Assembly: GCF_039537875.1 (NCBI RefSeq)
Contig: NZ_BAABBI010000001.1
Coordinates: forward strand, 558,001-622,000
Length of the DNA: 64,000 nucleotides
Origin: Corallibacter vietnamensis
GTDB taxonomy: Bacteria > Bacteroidota > Bacteroidia > Flavobacteriales > Flavobacteriaceae
Direction: 5' to 3'
In this document: positions 7,888 through 15,683 of the stretch, in pieces
Layout of the letters: every line of letters begins with the position of its first letter
How positions within the stretch are numbered: position 1 is the stretch's first letter
The notes under the pieces: generated by a model
Database searches by the model: none
Told to the model about the DNA's origin: nothing
Seen by the model: the letters and a program-made list of their open reading frames with translations, nothing else
Position numbers and translations under genes: made by a program

Positions 7888-7912
7888 CTTATTTAGACTG
7901 ATTTAAAATAAG
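7888..7912. promoter_or_regulatory. Candidate iron/haem-responsive operator (9-5-9 palindrome)
   Basis: TTATTTAGA (7889-7897), spacer CTGAT, TTAAAATAA (7903-7911); an outer C/G pair extends it. The second arm differs at two positions from a perfect palindrome. The same element in perfect form lies at 61552-61574. It ends 5 bp before the receptor -7 box, a position where a bound repressor would block the -33 region. A Fur-type or similar regulator is inferred from the neighbouring genes. Confidence 0.5.
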
Positions 7913-7916
7913 ATTA

Positions 7917-7924
7917 TATATTTG
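7917..7924 (+). promoter_or_regulatory. -7 promoter box of the TonB receptor operon
   Basis: TATATTTG matches TAnnTTTG. It lies 18 bp before the ATG at 7943 and just downstream of the operator palindrome. Confidence 0.6.
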
Positions 7925-7942
7925 CAGCAAATTTAATCAAGA

Positions 7943-10087
7943 ATGAGTCTAAATAAAAATAAAATCCTCATTTATTTTACACTTTTTTTCTGCTCACTTA
8001 CTTTTAGTCAAGTAAAAGAAAAAGATTCTAGTAAAACCGAGCAGCTTAAGGAAGTAGTAATAATAGGAGAAAGTAATGTAATGTCTGTTAGTAAGAAACT
8101 GTTTACTGTTGGAACAATTAATAATAAAGACATTGCAAATGTTGCTGGAAATAATTTAGCTGATGTATTATTCAACAGCTTAAATATTACAATAAACCCT
8201 GACTCATCTGATGGTCGATCAACTATAAGCTTATTTGGTTTAGATGGACAATATGTTAAAATATTAGTAGATGGAATTCCTGTTGTTAGTGATAATGGGC
8301 TTGGCAATAACATAGATATCACTCAAATAAATATAGATGATGTTGAGCGAGTAGAAATTGTAGAAGGCTCCATGGGTGTTTTATATGGTGACAACGCAGT
8401 GGCTGGTGTTATTAATATTATTACTAAAAGAGGCCTAAAAGACAATGGTTGGGAGCTTCAATTCTCACTTCAAGAAGAAACTGTAGGTAACGAGTTTGAG
8501 ATATTTGATAGAGGAAGACATATTCAAAATTTTAGAGCTACGAACCAAGTTAATGAAAAGTTATCCTATTCTATTGGTGCTTCACGTAATGATTTTGCTG
8601 GTTTCTACAACGGATATAAAGGGAAAAATTATGTCAATATTCAAGATGGAACAGTTATAAACGATAGTTTACGTGGTACAGAATGGAATCCTAAAGAACA
8701 AATTACGGTATCTGCAAATGTTGATTTAGATCTAGGTAAGCACAACTTATTTTACAAACTACAATATTTCAATGAAGAACTAGATATATTCAATAGAATA
8801 GTAAATGGTAGATATCAAAACGGAGTTCTTAATCCAACAGCTGTGGATGAAAATTACTCAACCAATAGATGGGTAAATAATTTGAATATCTCTGGCCCAT
8901 TGATTGGAGTTACAAAATATAATTTTTCGTTTTCATATCAGAATCAAAAACGAAACTATAAAGAATTTGTTTACAATATTTTAGAAAAGCGTACTCAATC
9001 TGTTGAAACTGATGCTGAAAGTCAATCATCTGAAGTTTGGTACTCAAAAGCATTTGTAAATAATATAATACCTAAATCAAACCTTTTTAACCTGCAACTA
9101 GGTTATGAATTTACACATCAAAAAGGTTTTGATGCTATTGCTACAGGTAGTTATTCAAGTGATGTAGTTGAAAACACTATAACTAATTATGAATTATTTG
9201 GTATTGCCGAATTTCAACCATTATCAAAGTTATCTATAAATCCGGGTGCACGATTTACACATAGCTCTCAATTTAATAATCACTTAATTTGGTCGCTGTC
9301 ATCAACTTATGATTTTTCAGATAAATTAAAGTTAAAAGCTGTAGTTGGCTCTGCCTATAGAGCCCCTAACTTTGAAGAACTCTTTTATTACTTTGTAGAC
9401 TCAAACCATAATGTAAGAGGTAATCCAGAATTACAACCAGAAGATGGTATTTCTGTTTTTGTAAACTTAAAAGACAATTTTAGAATTTCCAAAGAAGGCT
9501 TTTTAAATTCTAACTTTACGTTCTTTTATATTAACCTAGAAGATGCTATAGCCAGCATTACTACCGAAGATGAAGATGGTAGAATTCTCTTTACACAAGA
9601 TAATATAGATTACAGTAAACGTATAGGTTTCACCTTAGACAATAGTTTTATTTATAAAAACTGGAATATCGGTTTGGGTGCCACATATTTAGGCATTACA
9701 AATGCTATCAACAAATCTATTGACAATGACTCTGACTATTTATGGAGTTTAAATTTACAAACATCACTAACATATAACATAGAAAAGTGGAACACATCTA
9801 TTTCTAGTCAATTAAAATATACTGGTAAAACACAAGGTGTATTTAATAATACAAACGGTGAATTGTTTATTGGAGAAACCGATGCTTTTACATGGTTGAA
9901 TGCCTCTATAAGAACAGAATTTACCCCTAAAATAAGTGCAACACTTGGCGCAAGAAATCTATTAGATGTTGTAAATATTAACACAGGGACTTCTGCAGGA
10001 GCACATTCTACCTCTACTGCCACTACACGATTAATTGGTTATGGCCGATCATATTTTTTAAAACTCACGTATAACTTAAATTTTTAA
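7943..10087 (+). CDS. TonB-dependent outer-membrane receptor, probable haem receptor
   Basis: 714 residues. A signal peptide (about 1-22) is followed by a probable TonB box region (EQLKEVVIIGE), a plug domain (about 45-160; LVDGIPVVSDNG, VERVEIVEGSMGVLYGDNAV, GVINIITKRG) and a 22-strand barrel ending in the typical aromatic C-terminus (YFLKLTYNLNF). Receptors of this type import iron complexes, haem or vitamin B12 using TonB energy. Haem is favoured because the next gene, 11 bp downstream, encodes a HmuY-like lipoprotein. There is no carboxypeptidase-like N-terminal extension, so it is not a SusC-type glycan receptor. Confidence 0.9.
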   Translation: MSLNKNKILIYFTLFFCSLTFSQVKEKDSSKTEQLKEVVIIGESNVMSVSKKLFTVGTINNKDIANVAGNNLADVLFNSLNITINPDSSDGRSTISLFGLDGQYVKILVDGIPVVSDNGLGNNIDITQINIDDVERVEIVEGSMGVLYGDNAVAGVINIITKRGLKDNGWELQFSLQEETVGNEFEIFDRGRHIQNFRATNQVNEKLSYSIGASRNDFAGFYNGYKGKNYVNIQDGTVINDSLRGTEWNPKEQITVSANVDLDLGKHNLFYKLQYFNEELDIFNRIVNGRYQNGVLNPTAVDENYSTNRWVNNLNISGPLIGVTKYNFSFSYQNQKRNYKEFVYNILEKRTQSVETDAESQSSEVWYSKAFVNNIIPKSNLFNLQLGYEFTHQKGFDAIATGSYSSDVVENTITNYELFGIAEFQPLSKLSINPGARFTHSSQFNNHLIWSLSSTYDFSDKLKLKAVVGSAYRAPNFEELFYYFVDSNHNVRGNPELQPEDGISVFVNLKDNFRISKEGFLNSNFTFFYINLEDAIASITTEDEDGRILFTQDNIDYSKRIGFTLDNSFIYKNWNIGLGATYLGITNAINKSIDNDSDYLWSLNLQTSLTYNIEKWNTSISSQLKYTGKTQGVFNNTNGELFIGETDAFTWLNASIRTEFTPKISATLGARNLLDVVNINTGTSAGAHSTSTATTRLIGYGRSYFLKLTYNLNF

Positions 10088-10098
10088 TACTAATCATT

Positions 10099-11283
10099 AT
10101 GACAAACAAATTTCTAACACTAATATTATTGATAGCAACGACACTTTTTACAAGTTGCAGTAGTGACGATGACAACTGGACTCCAACTGTATCAACACCT
10201 CCATCTTCTGGTGGCATTATAGATCCTGAAGTAGGTGGTTTTAATCAGCCTAATCGTGTTTATGTAGACTTAAGTACTGGAGAACAATTGGCAGTGAGAC
10301 GTGATTCTTGGGAAATCGCAGTATATAATGGTTCTGAAAACAGGGTGTTTCTTAACAGTGCCTTATTAGTATCTGCTGCCGAATTAGATGGTATTACTGA
10401 CATTACAACAGTAACAGAGGCTACAACATTAACTTCTACTTTAACTTTAAACACATTAGATCAAAATTTTACTCCTACAACTGTAACAGTAAATACTGTT
10501 GCTGAATTAATACAAGGGTTACCTGTCGGTTATTTGCAATATGGCGATCTGGATGCAGGTATTTCTTTTACAGACAGTAAAGAAGGTGAGTTAACAGGTA
10601 CTGCTTTTGGAGAAATATCTACTACTGACAGTGAAAACAATGTTTACATTATAAATTTAGGAAATGAAATCCCAACCACAAATAATGGTACTATAAATAC
10701 TACTGGAGACGCAAGAGGGGTTATGAAGGTTAGAGTTTTAACTAACGGAAGCAGCTATACAATACAATATGCAGCGTTAAGTAACACCACTGATTTTTCT
10801 GAAATCACCATAGCGAAAGACAACAGCTATAATCTTACAGCTATAAGCTTAACAGATGGACAAATTGTAAATAATGAACCAATGTCATCAAATTGGGACA
10901 TAGATTTTGGAGGAGTGTTTTCTTACTATGGTCTTCAAGGAAACTTAGCAGCTGGATTAACCTATTCTGATTACACATTACATAATACACTTGGAGGTGT
11001 TGGTTTGTATCAAATTACTGTTGAAGATGATTCTACGCCAAGTTATGTTGATTTTACTTATGATAACGTTACGGAAGCTAGCTTTGTATACAACAATCGC
11101 GCTGTTATAGGAAGTGGTTGGAGAAGTGTTGATTATATGAGTGGTGAAACTTCAGTTAAAGAGGACACCTATTATGTAATAAAAGATACTGATGGGAACT
11201 ACTATAAATTACGATTCACCGCTGTCGAAAGCGAGGCAGGTGAAAGAGGCTATCCACAATTTCAATATGAATTATTACAATAA
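10099..11283 (+). CDS. HmuY-like haem-binding lipoprotein
   Basis: 394 residues with a lipoprotein signal: LFTSC puts the lipidated cysteine at residue 20, followed by SSDDD, the acidic stretch typical of surface-exported Bacteroidota lipoproteins. The body resembles HmuY proteins: YVDLSTGEQ...DSWEIAVYNG in the first half and SSNWDIDFGGVFSYYG...YVIKDTDGNYYKLRFTA in the second. This suggests two related HmuY-like units, making it longer than the single-domain Porphyromonas HmuY. HmuY captures haem and passes it to its TonB receptor, fitting the gene 11 bp upstream. It is the last gene of the operon and is followed by a strong terminator. Confidence 0.8.
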   Translation: MTNKFLTLILLIATTLFTSCSSDDDNWTPTVSTPPSSGGIIDPEVGGFNQPNRVYVDLSTGEQLAVRRDSWEIAVYNGSENRVFLNSALLVSAAELDGITDITTVTEATTLTSTLTLNTLDQNFTPTTVTVNTVAELIQGLPVGYLQYGDLDAGISFTDSKEGELTGTAFGEISTTDSENNVYIINLGNEIPTTNNGTINTTGDARGVMKVRVLTNGSSYTIQYAALSNTTDFSEITIAKDNSYNLTAISLTDGQIVNNEPMSSNWDIDFGGVFSYYGLQGNLAAGLTYSDYTLHNTLGGVGLYQITVEDDSTPSYVDFTYDNVTEASFVYNNRAVIGSGWRSVDYMSGETSVKEDTYYVIKDTDGNYYKLRFTAVESEAGERGYPQFQYELLQ

Positions 11284-11309
11284 TTTTTATATTTAGTTAG
11301 TTCAAAATA

Positions 11310-11336
11310 AAAGAGCCGCTTTAGAGCGGCTCTTTT
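11310..11336. terminator. Bidirectional terminator
   Basis: An 11-bp stem (11310-11320 with 11325-11335; core GAGCCGCT/AGCGGCTC) has loop TTAG, A-tract before and T-tract after. It ends the receptor/HmuY operon and the convergent DUF2490 transcript. Confidence 0.85.
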
Positions 11337-11357
11337 AATATTCTATGTTTTTTAGTT

Positions 11358-12014
11358 TTAAAAGGTTACAAAGGTCATAATGTTAAACTGATCTCTGCTG
11401 CTTTTCTCAAAAAACTGATTCATATAACCAGCTTCTATCTTTACGTTTTTACTCACTTGATACCCTAAACCTCCGTAGGTTCTATTTCTATCAAAAACCT
11501 CACTTTCTGTGTTTAAAAAAATCTCATTGTATCCTGATAGATAGTACTTACTTGTTTTACTAAAAGGTATATTTATACCTAAAAAGTAACGAAATCTCAT
11601 TTTAAAATCACTTTCTACAAAACGTTGTTCAAAGCGGTATCTGTGATTTAGTTTTACGGCTCCTAACTGTTGCTTTGATATAAATTGCTGATAAATTCTG
11701 TGTTCATTTACAGATTCTTTATTATCTGTATTTGCTATATAGTTTTCAGACAAAATATAACCGTACCCTAACAAAACATTAGCTTTTCCTTCATTAAAAG
11801 TGTAGCCTAATCCTGTTCGTAACAACAGCTGTTCTAAATCTCCAATGGCATTATAATTTCTATATTGTACTTCGTGATGAATGTTCCATTTGGAATTTAT
11901 TTTTTTGTTTCCAAAATAAATAAGCCAATTACCAAAGTCACTGCCTTGAGCATGTAAAAAGCCAGGTAGTGCAAACATAAGTGTGAGCACCACCAAACTT
12001 ATTTGCTTTTTCAT
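11358..12014 (-). CDS. DUF2490 outer-membrane beta-barrel protein
   Basis: 218 residues with a signal peptide (about 1-22) and an all-beta body of alternating aromatic strands: DFGNWLIYFGNKKINSKWNI, EVQYRNYN, LLRTGLGYTF, YRFEQRF, MRFRYFLGINIPF. It ends with a phenylalanine (FNIMTFVTF), consistent with Bam-inserted barrels. This is the DUF2490 family pattern of Bacteroidota; the function is unknown. It is 19 bp downstream of the carbonic anhydrase gene on the same strand, so it is probably transcribed with it. Confidence 0.8.
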   Translation of the reverse strand: MKKQISLVVLTLMFALPGFLHAQGSDFGNWLIYFGNKKINSKWNIHHEVQYRNYNAIGDLEQLLLRTGLGYTFNEGKANVLLGYGYILSENYIANTDNKESVNEHRIYQQFISKQQLGAVKLNHRYRFEQRFVESDFKMRFRYFLGINIPFSKTSKYYLSGYNEIFLNTESEVFDRNRTYGGLGYQVSKNVKIEAGYMNQFFEKSSRDQFNIMTFVTF

Positions 12015-12033
12015 AAATTACCGTGTTACTCTA

Positions 12034-12660
12034 TTAATAAAATGTAACAGATCCAGTATTTATGTCGTACATAGCACCAACAATCATAATCTCTCCATTC
12101 TTTTCCATTTCAGATAAAATTGGACTTTCTTGGTGAATTCTTTCAATTGTTAATTCAACATTCTTTTTTGATACTGTATCTACAAACTCAAGATTTTTAG
12201 AATTTCTTAAGCTTTCATCTTGAGGTTCACTTACAGCGTTTACAGCTGGAGTTATTTTCTCTATTAGCTTTGTAAGGTTACCCATTTCTGCGTGGTCACA
12301 AGCTCCTTTTATAGCACCGCAACTTGTATGTCCTAACACTACAATTAGTTTTGTTCCTGCTAGTTTACAAGCAAATTCCATACTACCTAAAATATCTTCG
12401 TTTACAAAATTTCCGGCAATACGCACACTAAAAATATCTCCTAATCCTTGATCAAAAACCAATTCTGCTGATACTCTAGAGTCTATACAACTTAAAATAG
12501 TTGCAAATGGAAACTGACCTTCACTTGTATCATTTACTTGCTCTAATAAGTTTCTGTTTGCTTTTAAGTTTTTTTGAAATCTTACATTTCCTTCTTTTAA
12601 GAATTGCAATGATTTCTCTGGTGTCATTGTTGCTTGTGATTCTTTAGTATGTGCTTTCAT
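12034..12660 (-). CDS. Beta-class carbonic anhydrase
   Basis: 208 residues; interconverts CO2 and bicarbonate. Zinc ligands are Cys58 (SCIDSR, 57-62), His111 and Cys114 (GHTSCGA, 110-116), and the Asp60-Arg62 dyad is present. There is no clear signal peptide, so it is probably cytoplasmic. The next gene upstream on the same strand is a SulP anion transporter, a frequent partner in bicarbonate uptake. It has its own well-formed promoter (12755-12784). Confidence 0.95.
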   Translation of the reverse strand: MKAHTKESQATMTPEKSLQFLKEGNVRFQKNLKANRNLLEQVNDTSEGQFPFATILSCIDSRVSAELVFDQGLGDIFSVRIAGNFVNEDILGSMEFACKLAGTKLIVVLGHTSCGAIKGACDHAEMGNLTKLIEKITPAVNAVSEPQDESLRNSKNLEFVDTVSKKNVELTIERIHQESPILSEMEKNGEIMIVGAMYDINTGSVTFY

Positions 12661-12754
12661 AATTTTTATTTTAATATTTTATATAATTAGACTACTACAA
12701 ACAAGTAGCCTATCTTAATGTTTAAATGTGTATTGTTTAAGTTTTATTTTACAT

Positions 12755-12784
12755 CAAACTTAAGTAAGTTATTTTTAAAGACAA
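12755..12784 (-). promoter_or_regulatory. Promoter of the carbonic anhydrase gene
   Basis: On the minus strand TTG (12784-12782), exactly 19 bp, then TAAGTTTG (12762-12755). This is a textbook Bacteroidota TTG-N19-TAnnTTTG promoter, with a leader of about 90 nt before the ATG at 12660. The rest of the gap 12661-12862 shows only small A/T-rich inverted repeats (12817-12829 and 12833-12847). Confidence 0.65.
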
Positions 12785-12862
12785 TATAAAAAGACCTTTA
12801 TAAGCATTACTTACAAGGTTATACAACCTATATAGCTTAAAAAGCTAAAATTGTATTTAAAA

Positions 12863-14452
12863 CTAACTTAAGCTTTTGTTTGATTTTGGACGTTCTCTAA
12901 AAAACTCAATAAAACTTGATGGGTTTTCTACAATGCCCCGTTTTGAAATAAGTTTAATATCTATATTTCTTTCTCTGGCTTTGAAAAGAAAATCTTCTAG
13001 AATCTCTATAATATCATTATCAAGATATCTAGTATTAATAAGATCAATTTCTAAATATGTGTTTTCAGGTAAATTATCTAGCTCTTTAAGTATTGCGCCT
13101 TTATTAAAAAACGTTACTTCTTCAGCAAGGGTCATTTTCACTCTATTTTTATTACTATTTTTCTCTTCAATATGTAAAAAGTGAGAGTTTTGATAGCTCT
13201 TTAAAAGTATTACTACAATACCAACCATAAGCCCTAATCCTATACCAAATAATAAATCAGTAAACACAATACCTACTACTGTTACAATAAAAGGCGCCCA
13301 TTGTTTCCAACCTAGTTTATACATAGTTTTAAAAAGTGATGGTTTTGCTAATTTGTAACCAACCACTAATAAAATAGCTGCTAATACCGAAAGCGGAATC
13401 ATATTTAACAATCTAGGAATCAAGATAACTGAAATAAGCAGTAAAAACCCGTGAATAATGGTTGATAATTTACTTTTTCCTCCTGATTGAACATTTGCAG
13501 AACTTCTAACAATTACTTGAGTTATTGGTAAACCACCTATTAGTCCCGAAATCATGTTTCCTGTTCCTTGAGCTAGTAACTCTCTATTAGTTGGTGTAAC
13601 GTTTTTATCTGGATCTAATTTATCAGAGGCTTCAACGCATAATAATGTTTCTAAACTTGCTACTAATGCAATAGTAAAAGCCGTTACCCAAACATCCACA
13701 TTAGTTATTGCTGCAAAGTTTGGAAAACTAAATTGATTAAAGAAATCTGAAGCACTTTCTGGTGTTGGCACACTTACTAAATGCTTTCCGGCTATAGCAA
13801 AAGACCCATCTTTAGTAAAATTATAAAATATTATCCCTAAAACTACAGCAACCAATGGTCCTTGAACAAGTTTAAATATTTTACCTTTTTTAGAAAGCAC
13901 ACGATCCCAAAGTATCAAAATAGCTAAACTAACAATTCCTATTAAGGCAGCACTTGGATGGATATTATTTAAAACAGAAAACAACTCTGATATGGTATTT
14001 CCGCCATCTATTTCAAAAAACTCTAAATCCCAAGCTGATTCTTCATCATAACCAAAAAAATTAGGTATCTGTTTTAAAATAATAATAATTCCTATACCGG
14101 TAAGCATTCCTTTAATAACAGATGAAGGAAAATAGTAACCTATAACACCTGCCTTTAATACACCAAAAAGCAATTGAATTGCTCCTCCTAAAACTACAGC
14201 AACCAAGAAGTTTTCATAACCTCCTAAACTGCCTATTGCGGTTAATACAATTGCAGCTAAACCAGCTGCAGGGCCACTAACGCCAACTTTAGAGCCACTT
14301 AAAGCTCCTACAACAATTCCGCCAATAATACCAGCTATTAATCCTGAAAACAAGGGAGCTCCACTGGCAAGAGCAATACCTAAACATAATGGTAAGGCAA
14401 CAAAAAACACGACTAAACTCGCTGGTAAGTCGCTTTTCAAATTTTTAAACAT
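12863..14452 (-). CDS. SulP family inorganic anion transporter, probable bicarbonate transporter
   Basis: 529 residues with about 10-12 membrane helices (residues 10-410) and a C-terminal STAS domain (about 430-520; YLEIDLINTRYLDNDIIEIL). It begins LKSDLPASLVVFFVALPLCL and contains PAAGLAAIV, as in SulP/BicA-like carriers. SulP proteins exchange sulfate, bicarbonate or other anions. Bicarbonate is the better guess because a carbonic anhydrase follows on the same strand. A specific substrate cannot be read from the sequence. Confidence 0.9.
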   Translation of the reverse strand: MFKNLKSDLPASLVVFFVALPLCLGIALASGAPLFSGLIAGIIGGIVVGALSGSKVGVSGPAAGLAAIVLTAIGSLGGYENFLVAVVLGGAIQLLFGVLKAGVIGYYFPSSVIKGMLTGIGIIIILKQIPNFFGYDEESAWDLEFFEIDGGNTISELFSVLNNIHPSAALIGIVSLAILILWDRVLSKKGKIFKLVQGPLVAVVLGIIFYNFTKDGSFAIAGKHLVSVPTPESASDFFNQFSFPNFAAITNVDVWVTAFTIALVASLETLLCVEASDKLDPDKNVTPTNRELLAQGTGNMISGLIGGLPITQVIVRSSANVQSGGKSKLSTIIHGFLLLISVILIPRLLNMIPLSVLAAILLVVGYKLAKPSLFKTMYKLGWKQWAPFIVTVVGIVFTDLLFGIGLGLMVGIVVILLKSYQNSHFLHIEEKNSNKNRVKMTLAEEVTFFNKGAILKELDNLPENTYLEIDLINTRYLDNDIIEILEDFLFKARERNIDIKLISKRGIVENPSSFIEFFRERPKSNKSLS

Positions 14453-14545
14453 GAAATAAATTAATTAAAATTAAAAATAAAGTACATGTAATAACTTTAT
14501 CTGTTAAGGATAAAATTACCACACAAGTGTAAGTTTGTTAAAAAA

Positions 14546-14842
14546 TTAACTTATTTCAGGAGGCGGAGATACACACTCTATTACATGTGGTGTGTAATTT
14601 TTTAAGTAAGATGTGTAGGATTTTTCTTTTTCTAAATCTAAAAGTGATAAGTAATACTGTTGATTTTCTAACAGTTTTACTTCAAAAATCTTAACCGTTT
14701 CAGAATTATTGCTTTCTTCTTCACAAACATTAAAAAAAGCAGCCGTATCAAATGATTTTTCAACCAAAGAAATCACTGTTGGCGCAGAGATGAACAACGT
14801 GAATAAGGTTATAAAAAAAATTGACACTGCTTTTTTAGGCAT
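14546..14842 (-). CDS. Small hypothetical membrane or exported protein
   Basis: 98 residues that I do not recognise. One hydrophobic segment (about 5-26, SIFFITLFTLFISAPTVISL) is followed by a short acidic extracytoplasmic region and a proline-rich end (ECVSPPPEIS). It has two cysteines. A TATATTTG box lies 22 bp upstream, supporting real expression. It sits alone between the SulP gene and the Bat operon on the same strand. Confidence 0.6.
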   Translation of the reverse strand: MPKKAVSIFFITLFTLFISAPTVISLVEKSFDTAAFFNVCEEESNNSETVKIFEVKLLENQQYYLSLLDLEKEKSYTSYLKNYTPHVIECVSPPPEIS

Positions 14843-14863
14843 ATCTAATAAAGATTTGAGCTA

Positions 14864-14871
14864 CAAATATA
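14864..14871 (-). promoter_or_regulatory. -7 box of the 98-aa gene
   Basis: TATATTTG on the minus strand (14871-14864), about 22 bp before the ATG at 14842. No TTG is found at the usual -33 distance, so this is a partial match. Confidence 0.45.
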
Positions 14872-14913
14872 CGACTTTGAAAGCTCACTATTTGTGTTAA
14901 ATAATAATAATTT

Positions 14914-15666
14914 CTAAAGCGCTTTAATGTCTTGACTTGGTATCCATCCTGATTTGCCATCAGAAAGTTTTATTTTCTTCCAATTATTTACGGTATCAAG
15001 TATTTGAACTTTTGTTCCTTCATGAAGTTTAAAGGCTTCTGCACTTCGTAAATTAGGTTCACTTTTTACTTGACTCTCTTTTGCAAAAACAATGGCTGGA
15101 TTGTTATTGTTTACAAGGTTTTCTTGATGAAATGCTAAGCCTAAAGCAATACCTGCAAAAATTAAAAATCCCATTCCTGAAATAAATAGAATTCTTTTTC
15201 GTGATGTATTGTAAACAAAATAATACCCTATAAATAGAACAACAAAAAGTACAACACAAACTATTGATGTTATTGCCCAACCATCAAAATTCATAGTACC
15301 AGAAATACTGTTTATACTTTTTGAAAAACCAACTTCTGGCACAGTATCTATAGCATCAATGGTCATGTTTCTTGCAAAGGCTATATTATTTTTTATTTCT
15401 TGATCATTAGGAGATAACTGCAACGCTTTTTCAAAATAATAAATACTAGGCGCTATGTTATTAAGTTTATAATGCGCATTTCCTAAATTATAATAAAGCG
15501 CTGATGAATGCTCTCCGTTTTTTATTATTTCCTCATATTTTGAGATGGCATCTTTATAGTTCCCATTATTGTACAACGTATTTCCTTGTTCAAATAACAC
15601 ACTGTTTTTTTGGGCGTTTACTGAAAACGTAATAACAGCAAATAATATGTAAATGATTTTTTTCAT
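14914..15666 (-). CDS. batE: BatE: TPR and SH3-domain protein
   Basis: 250 residues. A signal peptide (about 1-18) is followed by tetratricopeptide repeats (about 20-105; ALYYNLGNAHYKLNNIAPSI), two membrane segments (about 130-150 and 160-180) and a C-terminal bacterial SH3 domain (about 190-250; KLHEGTKVQILDTVNNWKKI). This architecture is the last member of the Bat (Bacteroides aerotolerance) operon. The protein probably serves in an envelope complex with the VWA proteins. It starts 17 bp after batD. Confidence 0.85.
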   Translation of the reverse strand: MKKIIYILFAVITFSVNAQKNSVLFEQGNTLYNNGNYKDAISKYEEIIKNGEHSSALYYNLGNAHYKLNNIAPSIYYFEKALQLSPNDQEIKNNIAFARNMTIDAIDTVPEVGFSKSINSISGTMNFDGWAITSIVCVVLFVVLFIGYYFVYNTSRKRILFISGMGFLIFAGIALGLAFHQENLVNNNNPAIVFAKESQVKSEPNLRSAEAFKLHEGTKVQILDTVNNWKKIKLSDGKSGWIPSQDIKAL

Positions 15667-15683
15667 AATATCTTCTTAAACGT

